From assembly GCA_963556195.1 (NCBI GenBank), contig OY744537.1, positions 19,567,274 to 19,631,273 of the forward strand: 64,000 bases of DNA, in the 5' to 3' direction. The first letter of the stretch is position 1; each line of letters begins with the position of its first letter. The position numbers were made by a program, and so were the translations under genes. This DNA comes from Sepiola atlantica (taxonomy: Eukaryota; Mollusca; Cephalopoda; Sepiida; Sepiolidae). Under the pieces are notes generated by a model. It saw only the letters and a program-made list of their open reading frames with translations, was not told the DNA's origin and ran no database searches. Of this stretch, positions 55,694 to 64,000 are shown piece by piece.

Positions 55694-55700
55694 TGATTAG
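55464..55700 (+). pseudogene. Penelope-like element N-terminal frame, truncated
   Basis: The frame starts MIPERIENVSQTHGSCINSF, then KKIIRRMEKIKKGITKQKSS and VVFNNTCINEKMLPKYTQ. It then runs into Tyr-Ile repeats encoded by (TA)n and stops. The basic linker followed by xFNxxCIxExxLPxYT resembles the N-terminal region of Penelope-like reverse transcriptases; no RT or GIY-YIG part is left. The hammerhead ~600 bases upstream fits, because Penelope-like elements are known to carry hammerheads in their terminal repeats. Identification rests on weak peptide similarity. Confidence 0.4.
55651..55690. repeat. (TA)n tract
   Basis: Cuts off the Penelope-like frame. Confidence 0.85.
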
Positions 55701-56169
55701 AGTGAACAGACGAATGGATCAGAACTATTAGACTGGCCTGATGAGGCTTCTATTTTGAAAAAGATTGTAGCCGAAACATATCGGTAAAAATAAAATTCAT
55801 ACTAAAATACAACTCTACTTGTTATTGAGCACTATCACATAAACACTAGATTTGTAGGATTAACTACTATGAACTTTTCGTACAAGGATCATATATATAT
55901 AAGAGATAGAGAGTAGGGCTCTTTAAAACTAAAAAAGTTTGATTTTCATAAATACATACTTTGTAGCGTATTGGTTATAGAGTTAATTGATAATTTTACT
56001 TTCCCACCTTATATCTGTAAATAGTTTATGTCAATATAAAAAGAAGTATATATTTCACAGGATGAAAAAAAAATCATCAGATACAGTGATAAGAAAATAT
56101 TAAATATGTGAAATACATAATATGAATTTTTATTTTAATACAAAATAGTATCAGTAAAGGCATTAACCT
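55691..56169. other. Stretch with a hammerhead-like fragment, no gene
   Basis: CTGATGAGGCT (55739) ... AGCCGAAACATATCGGTA (55770) has a core and helix II but no helix I partner. Rest AT-rich. Confidence 0.4.
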
Positions 56170-56640
56170 GGGGTGGGTTGCACCAGTTCCAAATGAGTTC
56201 AAGGTGGTCCACCCATGCTGATCAGCAGCTGAGTCGTCGACATACTTCAGCCATTCCTGGTACCAGCGACGAACAGAAGAAAATGCAGTAGCCAACCACC
56301 AGATGCATCTCTGTCTTCACTGTTCCAGTCCATGTCTTCAGTTAACCGCTTCTGCTCTTCCTCTAACTCTAACCCTAACCCGTGTCTGCTCTTCCTCCAA
56401 CTAACGGGTGCGATTGGGGGCTACCAACAGGGCGTTAAAGAACATGACCAAACCAACGAAGTATCCTTTTCAGAGAAAAGTCTGATGCTGGTAGTGTTGC
56501 ATCTTGCATGGATGGTTCGGCTTGAGATTTGGTCAAAGAGACAGATGCATATGATGTATGGCAGGCCATATATGTTGAAGACCTCGGGTGTGTGAAGATC
56601 TTCTTTTCACAGGGGCCAGGTCTCACAGCCATACAGCAGT
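56170..56640 (-). pseudogene. LINE-B-like C-terminal remnant
   Basis: Minus-strand segments: VWLxDLAP/LLYGCETWPLCEKKIFTHP, ASDFSLKRILRWFGHVL, then after a ~100-base disrupted zone LKTWTGTVKTEMHLVVGYCI and RRLSC. LLYGxETW and RILRWFGHV are RTE/CR1-type C-terminal motifs. The disrupted zone holds a ~34-bp duplication (TCTGCTCTTCCTC at 56351 and 56385) and a short telomere-like stretch. Confidence 0.65.
56359..56381. repeat. Telomere-like CCCTAA stretch
   Basis: CTCTAACTCTAACCCTAACC: two perfect CCCTAA-type units and two altered ones, inside a LINE remnant. Confidence 0.5.
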
Positions 56641-57354
56641 ATAGTGCATATCAGCACTTGGTATATCCTCAATTTTCAAAACAGTACAAAATGTTTTATA
56701 CCAAATATTTACGTATTCAATAAGTAGATATTGTAGGACTAAATCGTTGAAAAGCCATGTAAAACTATAAGTAGACGTGTACCCGCTTCTACAAAAAGAA
56801 CTGCCTGAAACATGACCTCTGGTCCTTAGTGTGATCTTACCAACAATCGGTTTGAAAAGGAGTTTTTTTTTAAATAATAAAGAAAAGTCGGTCTGATTCT
56901 TGATTTGAGATCTAAATAGCATTTATTTGGTAAATCGATATTTGATTCTGACTAGCGATTTCTTCCTTTTTATCCTTGCATCATGTTCTTTATACTAAAA
57001 AAATGGAATTCAATTTTTTTTTTTTTTTTTTTTTTCAGAAAATACTTTTTCCAGATAGGAAAATTTTAACAATCGAGCCATTTTTTTTGTTTATTACCTA
57101 AACAGCTTCAGCCGCTTATGCACGAAATGAATAAAAAATAAATGCTTCTAATATTGATTATATTTAAATCTATTTTTCTCTGGATCCTACTCTGGCCAAT
57201 ATCTCTTCACCCTGGCAACCCCAGGGTGGTTTTAAGTTTAAAAAATTTCGAAAGTAGTTAGCAAAAGAAAAATCACAACATTTCAAAGTACTTTATTTTA
57301 GTTTCTAATTTGATAGTGTATACTTACAAAAATTACAAAATAAAAATAGTAACA
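56641..57354. other. Gene-poor stretch
   Basis: An R7 scrap at 56925-56960 and poly(T) at 57016-57036; no gene. Confidence 0.45.
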
Positions 57355-57425
57355 TGGGATTCAGAGCTGGGAACAGTAGTTTCTTGGGTTACTCACTTTT
57401 TCCTGGGAAATGCCGAGATAAGTCT
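57355..57425 (+). repeat. R5 3' end
   Basis: GGGATTCAGAGCTGGGAACA and CCTGGGAAATGCCGAG parallel 38057-38120. Confidence 0.6.
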
Positions 57426-57534
57426 ACGAGTTACACACCCACAAGGACTGTGCAAGCATGAGCTTCTAGATAGGAAATAAAATAAAGTCTAGAAAATTTT
57501 ACACATTTATTCATTATTTACACATGTTTACATG

Positions 57535-58060
57535 AATATTATTCAATATATCCACCATTGATTGCCTTCATTTACTCAATTAGACTGCAGAATGCAGATC
57601 AAGTCTTTTCAATCTCAGCTGCATAGAAGTGAAACATTTATTTGATACTATTTGAGTTTTCGATACTGTTTTGACTGGTTGCATTGGTCATTGCTTCAGT
57701 TATGCAGCACAACAAAATGTTGGATGAATTGAGATCAGGCGAGTTTGAAGGATAGATATATTTGGACATAGTGGCGTTTTCTTTTGCAAAAAGTCTTGTA
57801 CTTTATTTGATCCATGAGCAAGTGTTGAATCTTGGACAAACATCACTTCGGTTGAATCATAATGACTTGTTATCTATTACATCAAAACATTTCCAGAATG
57901 AAGTGTGTGGCATCACTCTCCCATTACTAGCAATGGTGTTAAACACCATTATTGATGCTGGATTTTTACTTTGTATGACCAGAGGAAAGGGATGGTACTC
58001 GACAATTCCAGTATGTGTTAAAGTTGGTAGCCAAGTCTCCAAAATATTTTTCTCTTGTCA
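57535..58060 (-). pseudogene. Tc1/mariner-like transposase relic
   Basis: Minus strand: MVFNTIASNGRVMPHTSFWK, then shifted frames with CPRFNTCSWIKYKTFCKRKR, IYPSNSPDLNSSNILLCCIT and a C-terminal MKAINGGYIE. MVFxxIASNGxxMP, a QDS/xPxH-like block, PxSPDLNPxDY and a closing GGYIE are the order of an IS630/Tc1-mariner transposase lineage common in invertebrates. Multiple stops; termini not identified. The 157-codon plus-strand frame at 57762-58235 is antisense to it and is rejected. Confidence 0.65.
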
Positions 58061-58159
58061 ACAGACACCCGGGTTTGACCGCTTTACAACTATCACCCTG
58101 GGTAGATTGAGCCGGCTCTTTCCAATGAGTCTGCCACATCATGATTTATTCCATTCCAG

Positions 58160-58430
58160 CCTGGGTGGTTCATCAATCGTTGGTTTGATCACATTGAAAG
58201 AGTGGATGAGAGTTCTGAGGTTAATAGATGTATAACAGTTGAGATAGCAGGGTCAGTTGGCAGTGTAAGACCAAATAAAAGATGGGAGAAAATAATAAGG
58301 ATGCGTTTGAGAGAAAGGGATAAATAATGACCTAGCCAGAGATAGGTTAGTTTGGAAGTCAATTTCTAAAAACTGTTGAACACATGCCAGCATTTAAAAC
58401 AGATGTTAGACCGAATATGATGATGAATTT
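58160..58430 (+). pseudogene. LINE-A 3' end
   Basis: RWFDHIERVDESSE, RCITVEIAGSVGSVRPNKRW and LRERDK, then RLVWKSISKNC. 3' UTR and tail CCGAATATGATGATGA as at 50200. Confidence 0.75.
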
Positions 58431-59142
58431 TCGAACTGTTTTTCATCATCTTGATTGTTGTTATCACACAATTTTTCGGCTGTTTTGCACCCGGCTTTCA
58501 AATGGTTCTGGAACCGTCATCAAATTTGGACCCAACTCTTTATTATTATTCTGGGTGTACACGGTTTACATTCTATTCTGCAGGCATTCTGACATTCTTT
58601 CAGTTACATTGTTGAATCGTCTTGCTGCAGGATTGAACTCAGAACCTCAATATAACCTTCATGTTTTCCTACTTAAATTGTTTTAAAACATATATCTAAA
58701 TCTAAAATATGGGTGAAGCAATCTGATTGTTTCACTCATATTTTGGATTTCGATATATTCAACTTGGACAATTCCTGATTTAACATTCGAATGGATGATA
58801 TTTCTTGACACATCACAATATATCCATGGATTTACTGAGTCAATAAATTTTTACTCCCTGTTCAAGGATATTTTCTTATTTTATTCTCCTTTTTTTCACT
58901 TAATGACTTCAGATTTCCTACAAGAATTATAAAAAAATGTTTTTAAATTAATAATTGAGGCCAAAGCTTTTATCGTTAAATAATTGGTTTTGCCTTCTGA
59001 TGAGAGGATATTGTTTCTTTGAAAAAGCTAAGTTTAAAGGACTTTTCTCTATTTATACTATACTTTGCTGTACTATCTCAAATTATTAAACTTCTAAAGT
59101 ATGTAATTTTACATTTGTTTATTTTTGCTCTCATTTTACTAT
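58431..59142. other. Stretch without a gene
   Basis: Contains CACACAATTTTTCGGCTGTT (58466), a diverged GAAAC-type core (minus), and CTGATGAGAGGATATTG...TTGAAAAAGC (58999). No gene. Confidence 0.45.
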
Positions 59143-59266
59143 ATATGTATATATATATATATATATATATGTTATTTTCTAATTGTTTTTGTTGGTGATG
59201 GTAGCATTCCGCTTGTTTTCTTTGTTTTTCACTTCCTAAGTGATAAAGATTAATGCAGAAGATTGC

Positions 59267-59330
<64 letters not shown>
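59143..59330. repeat. (TA)n (59143-59170) and (CA)n (59275-59330)
   Basis: Two microsatellites about 105 bases apart. The (CA)n touches the foldback at 59331. Confidence 0.88.
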
Positions 59331-59333
<3 letters not shown>

Positions 59334-59503
59334 TTTTGGTACAGAAAAATTAGTACAACATTTGTACCGTCGGTTTCAAGCACAGAAGGACTTAGCCATT
59401 CGGCTCTCTTCAGCTTATGTTTTCATCTGTTTCGGATGGCTAAATCCTTCTGTGCTTGAAACCGAGGGTACGAATGTTGTACTAATTTTTCTGTACCAAA
59501 ATA
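59331..59503. repeat. 173-bp foldback
   Basis: Arms 59331-59400 and 59436-59503: TTGGTACAGAAAAATTAGTA and GGTTTCAAGCACAGAAGGA inverted on the right. Loop ~35 bases. MITE-like. Confidence 0.88.
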
Positions 59504-60604
59504 AATAAATATTACGCTCTTAATTTTTTATTTTAATCCTCAATTAATCGAGCACTCTGCTGGTATTTTTCCTGCTATATTACAAAATAAGGTGTGTATA
59601 TGTATATATATATATATAATTGAGAGAGAGAAAAAAATTAAAATATGACTAAAATTTGTAATCTAAAACCGATCAGATCATTTACAACAAAAAGTGATCA
59701 AATACAATGTTCAACGTTCCAAATTCAAAAATAAAATACGCTTACTTTCATATCAGTCGGTAATTTTCAGACTAATGTTTGAATATTTACGACTGATATG
59801 AAAGTACAGTTATGCTTTATTTTCTACTCATCGATTTGTAGGATATCTATATATTGACTTATATGCTTGTTGCAGCCATCTTTTGAAGCATTTTTCTATA
59901 TTCATAACGAAAACTATAAATATTTCGCTGATATTATTCTTTATTTATGCATATTAAAAAATATATTGAAATAAATCTAAATATTATTCTGGCTAGATAA
60001 ATTCATCTCTCACTTGCAGTCACTTAAAAAAAAATCAGTTTGTGAACATTAAAGTCTCATTGTACAATCTCCATTATTGATCGATGTCAGCCTAGTTCTC
60101 CTCTCCTTGTTGGTGGTCTTTCTCTATTGTGTTCTTGGGCAGTTGTAGCTATGCGCATTTTGCATCTCGTGTTTCTTGGCTGCAGGAAATTGCCTCAAGA
60201 ACCGTACCACAGGAACTGCAAAAGCCGTAACCTTTTGTACCCCCCCACTCTCTCTCTCTCTCTCAGCGATTGTGTATTTTTCTTTAAACGAACGAGTTAT
60301 TTGTATTTCTCATCGTGGCTCTATGGCAAACAGCTACAGACAACAATTATTGTTCTCTATCTTTTCCAATGAGAAAGTATTTACATCCTCGAGACCTGAG
60401 GATTGGCAACAGGATGCTTAAGATTAGTTCTGCAGAATCAATGTTTTCTGATGAATGACTACTGACAAAGACTTCCTTGAGCAGAACACTCAACATACAA
60501 AAACCATTCTTAATGTTTGTCAGCATCTGTGGCATAACCTTGAGTTATCTTGTTGAAGTAGATTTTAGAAGCAAATAGAAGAAATTCATGTTTTGGAATC
60601 TTTT
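59504..60604. other. Gene-poor stretch
   Basis: Two overlapping 81-codon plus frames (60127-60372, 60176-60421) span a (TC)n run and show no family. A short inverted repeat near 59742-59805 (CTTTCATATCAGTCG). No gene called. Confidence 0.45.
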
Positions 60605-61277
60605 AGATTAGAATTAATTTATTTGGATTATTCAGACTACCGTTCTCATCTTGGATGCTATTCTCTCAACATTTCAACCGATGTAACCTCCGACCTTCTT
60701 CAGGTGCATCTTGTCGAACTACGGAATCATTCTGTCGTACATGGGAATCTGTACGGAATTTCGAATGGAACCCTTTATTTAATCCATGGGGATGGCTTGT
60801 TCTCGTTCTGTCAGCCATGACTGAGTAGAAGGTTTAAAGAGAGTGAACCTTGGGTTTACTTTCGACAGCCTCGTAACTCTCGCTTCCCTTATTTTGTCCT
60901 TTAGTCCTCACATTCCGTGAGCGATGTTTCTGACAAAGGGGGAAGAATTACTGTTTTCTGTCTCAGAATCTATCAATATAACACTTATCGTTGGCTAGTT
61001 TTTGACCTTGAAGTAGTATTTAAAAAAAAATTTTTTTAGCTCCTTACATAATGTGGCTTAATGCCTTGTCGAGAGATTTCCATTAAAAAAAAAAAAAAAG
61101 TCTTAAGTAATTCGTAATTGTATACCCCCATGGATAAAGGGTTTTGTTAGAAATTCAGTACAGATTCCCGAGTTCGACAAGATTCACTTGAAGAAGGTCG
61201 GAAGTTACATCGGCTGAAACGTTGTGAGAATAACATCAAAGATGAGAACAGTAGTCTGAATGATCCAAATAATGCAT
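60605..61277. mobile_element. Inverted SINE-M pair containing R3
   Basis: Left arm 60605-60840 (minus; CTCATCTTGGATGCTATTCT, CGATGTAACCTCCGACCTTC). R3 copy 60841-61096. Right arm 61130-61277 (plus; TTACATCGGCTGAAACGTTG, GATGAGAACAGTAGTCTGAA). The left arm lacks its tRNA head, which R3 may have replaced. Confidence 0.78.
60841..61096 (+). mobile_element. Retroposon R3 (plus copy)
   Basis: Matches 2788-3024 (minus) from GACCTTGG to TTCCAT, with a ~15-A tail ending at 61098. Interrupts a SINE-M pair. Confidence 0.75.
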
Positions 61278-61802
61278 GATAAATTTAGCTAAGAAACACA
61301 TACAGTGACAGTTATGCTGATGGTTAAATAATATTAAATAGAATGGACAGAAGTGCTTCTAGAGTCATTTTATCCAACATCTTTTCAGAGGACAGTCGTT
61401 ACATATCCGATTAATGAGAGGTACATTTAAGAAATAACATCTAAATCGATAGTAGTTTGTTTCATGACTCTATTTAGCTTTTCTTCTGGTTAGACACTAA
61501 AATGCAGTTGGCGTAAGTTGTGTCATGAAACGAACTACCGGTATTAACAGTAATCATATTCCACCTGTTCTGATTGATAACTGCTGATATTCTCATCACA
61601 TGTCAACCCTGACTTGGAAAGGTGTTTTTTTTTTTGTTTTTTTTTTATATGCAGTTACATTTTAAGATATTGGCCTGATGAAGCTTAGCCTGTCTCAAGC
61701 TGTAAGTGAAACATCTATTCATATATGAAGCTAGAAATGTATACTGTGTGTGTGTGTGTGTGTTATACATAACATTGTTGAAAATATATTCCCTTTTTTA
61801 TT
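61278..61802. other. Stretch without a gene
   Basis: CCTGATGAAGCTTAGCC...GTGAAACATC (61674-61714) resembles other GAAAC-type repeat cores; (TG)n at 61746-61762. Confidence 0.45.
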
Positions 61803-62237
61803 GTCCCCCGATTTATAAAATCGGGAGACTTATGTTTTGAGGCATGTCCGTCCGTCCGGATTTTTCTCCGCAACCATCCATTGAATTTCTCTGAAATTTT
61901 GCATGAAGTTGTAACTTTGGTTGGGTTAGAAAGTGACATTCTCCGATTTTTGAAAAATCTGGTTAGCCCCCCAGGGGGTCAAAAGGCCCCGAAATGGCAA
62001 AAAATAACATTTTTTGCCCCATAACTTTTCATCCATCCATTCAATTTCTCTGAAACTTGGCCAAAATGTAGAGGCAATTGTTCTGGATATACAATGAGCA
62101 TCCTTGACCTCAGAAAAATTCTGGTTTGCGCCCCCAGGGGGTTAAAGGGGGGTAAAAAATGCCCCAAATGTATTGCATTTTACACTTGCCACATCGAGTC
62201 ACATACAGAGAGGGGCCATGCACGCGCGGCTTGTTTA
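61803..62237 (+). repeat. R8, two internal units
   Basis: Same hairpin start CCCGATTTATAAAATCGGG and end GCGCGGCTTGTTTA as 27033-27630. One internal unit fewer. Confidence 0.8.
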
Positions 62238-62368
62238 ATTACAAGTTCACCTTATAATCGCTGCTGAGGAGATGTGGTTTAATAATATAATTACACCAGC
62301 ATATATTGTTTTCAAAGCAATAGATTTGTGTTATATGTACAAATTCGACATTTGTTTCACAGTACATC

Positions 62369-62440
62369 CATTAATTGAGTGGTAAAAGCGATGCCAGCTA
62401 AAGGTGGTTTTCTTTGTAGGCAGTTTCGAATCCTGTACAG
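62369..62440 (+). pseudogene. tRNA-like sequence
   Basis: A-box-like TTGAGTGGTAAAAGCG and B-box-like GTTTCGAATCC (62422). The T arm lacks a base pair and no acceptor stem forms; SINE head or relic. Confidence 0.35.
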
Positions 62441-62596
62441 ATTTCATTGTTTTTGCTTGAGTTCTCTGTTCCCAAGCCTATAGATAAATTACCCGTTTCA
62501 TGTAATCATGGTAGTACCTATGCAAACACAGGTGACCTCTAACCATCAAAAAGTAGTGTCACTGAATGAATATATTAAAACATATTTAGGGGATTT

Positions 62597-62941
62597 AAAT
62601 TTGAAAATAGGCAAAAAGAAACCATGAATAAAATCCAAATATTTTTTTAAATTAAAAAAATCATTCTTTTTTTTTTTTTTTTAAATTTTTTTTTTTAACT
62701 TTTGTCTAAAATTTTACATATAAAAATATCCTTTAATAACACCAAGACGAATATCACTTCAATAACATCAAGAAGAAAAGGACCTTACTAATTATTTAAA
62801 AAAAAAAGAAAAAGGTTAATACCTTTACATTTATTAAACACTTTCAGTCTCCGTGGAAGGATATTTTATCCGAAAAAAAAATTAAAAAAATATTTGCATC
62901 TTATTCATGGTTCCTAAGGCTTTTTGCCTATTTTCAAATTG
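62597..62941. repeat. 345-bp foldback
   Basis: AAATTTGAAAATAGGCAAAA and ACCATGAATAA...CCAAATATTTTTTTAA at the left are inverted at 62881-62941. ~55-base arms with small indels. Confidence 0.82.
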
Positions 62942-62977
62942 TAATTCTTAAAAGATGCTCTCAAAGAACTTTTTCCA

Positions 62978-63225
62978 TTTAAACCCTTAAATGCTTTTTG
63001 TTTCAAATATGCCACATTCCAACAAAATGCCTATCTAATATAATATTCAACGAAAATGTGTCAAACTGCAACTTGTTTCACAACTTCAACGAGCCTGTTG
63101 GCAAGTGTGAGTCGGTATTAGTATGATGTTGCATCAGCACACCCGCTAAATAGGTAATCAGGATCTTCGATGATAACAGTTCTTTTTCAAACCAATATAA
63201 AAAATAAAGCATTTAAAGGGTTAAA
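62978..63225. repeat. Foldback with short arms
   Basis: TTTAAACCCTTAAATGCTTT (62978) is inverted at 63204-63225. Adjacent to the previous foldback. Confidence 0.65.
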
Positions 63226-64000
63226 TATTTCTGTGGAAATTCCAAGTATCAATTTCAATAATAGATCATTATAATGATGATACAGAAATACTAACCGACA
63301 CCCCCTCCCCCGGCGTTGCCAAGGTGTTAAATATGTTGAATGTAGTTTTATTTTTATATATATCTTTAAGTTTGAATTTTCCGAAGTTGGTTCTAGTTAC
63401 TTGGATAGATTGGGGTATGCTTTTCTTGGACTGCACTCTGATGTCACCACCTAAATCACTTTGTGCACTATATCAAGGTGTATTTGTTGACCAAATTTTA
63501 ATTCTGTATTTGTTCTACATACAAGCACACAGACAAACGCATTTTATACATTAGATTTATTGTGTCCAATTATATGATTCCCCTAGTAAATTCTTGTTGA
63601 AAAACTAAACATTGACAGGTCACGCTTAACAAAAACTCAACATCTAAACAAAAAAAATCTAAAAACTATCTTTTGCCAACGAATGACACTTCCAATTTCA
63701 AATGTATGAAGGGTGACGAAAGTCAAGTACAAGTGAAAAACTCTAGAATCCGAATGTACCAAGGCAAACTACTTGTATGAAAATAAAAGCTGATTAAAGA
63801 AGCAGCAAGATGTGACACAAGGCGAATTTAATGTTGGTAAGATAAGCTCTTCCGTTGGGAACAATCTTGAAAAGTATAAAATTAGCAATAGGAGAAAGAA
63901 AGCATAAAAGAAGCTTATATCCCCTCCATGCAGGTTAACAAAGTATTGCCACATTTGTCTTCGATTTCCAAGAAATGTTTTGATTCTGAAGCAAAATGTT
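63226..64000. other. Stretch without a gene
   Basis: A CTAG-like scrap CCCCGGCGTTGCCAAGG at 63308; frames up to 76 codons without motifs. Confidence 0.45.

Noticed and set aside
55735..55790. Hammerhead-like CTGATGAGGCT...AGCCGAAAC...GGTA
   Set aside because: Core, helix II and a 2-bp helix III are present, but the sequences flanking it cannot form helix I; counted only as a possible fossil.
57762..58235. 157-codon plus-strand frame
   Set aside because: Antisense to a Tc1/mariner-like transposase relic whose conserved motifs read on the minus strand.

Overview
This is an AT-rich, intron- or intergenic-like stretch of an invertebrate nuclear genome. I infer a lophotrochozoan, probably a mollusc, from the mix of tRNA-headed SINEs, mariner copies, RTE/CR1/Jockey-like LINE ends and very long (TA)n tracts. 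That assignment is only an inference. No intact host protein-coding gene, rRNA operon or functional tRNA was found. Nearly every long open frame is either a transposon remnant or a by-product of simple sequence. The one cellular-gene relic is a broken nucleotide-diphospho-sugar transferase-like sequence on the minus strand at 41.3-41.9 kb.

Layout. 0-9 kb: unique AT-rich DNA with a perfect-looking foldback (1056-1220), a tRNA-type SINE ending in (TA)n, a 35-bp minisatellite (7089) and a 233-bp foldback (7745). 9.5-10.8 kb: a satellite of about 1 kb abutting the 3' end of a LINE whose tail seems to have seeded it. 11-17 kb: inverted SINE pairs, a U2-headed SINE and LINE ends. 18-22 kb: a mariner copy with TA duplication, a LINE remnant, two more ribozyme-bearing SINEs and a foldback. 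23-31 kb: dispersed repeats, a 5S rRNA-like sequence, a mariner-like C-terminus and a Jockey-like LINE end. 32-37 kb: U2-headed SINEs, including a chimeric insertion with a 14-bp target duplication that carries 240 bp of another copy's flank, and a tandem trimer. 37-48 kb: non-coding elements, inverted SINE pairs, the glycosyltransferase-like pseudogene, LINE pieces and a second mariner copy. 49-64 kb: a (TC)n array, more LINE ends, inverted SINE pairs, an apparently complete hammerhead ribozyme (54831-54874), a Penelope-like reading frame, a Tc1/mariner-like relic and several foldbacks.

The most interesting signal is a set of self-cleaving-ribozyme motifs. One locus (54831-54874) has every conserved hammerhead residue and three helices. 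Three SINE copies (1257-1390, 21311-21445, 21724-21885) share a 3' core whose consensus also folds as a type I hammerhead; two of them run straight into a (TA)n or TA-rich tail. A second notable family has a 5' head resembling the first ~45 nt of U2 snRNA and shows transduction and tandem amplification. Repeat families are given local labels (R2-R10, SINE-M, LINE-A to LINE-D) so that copies can be cross-referenced.
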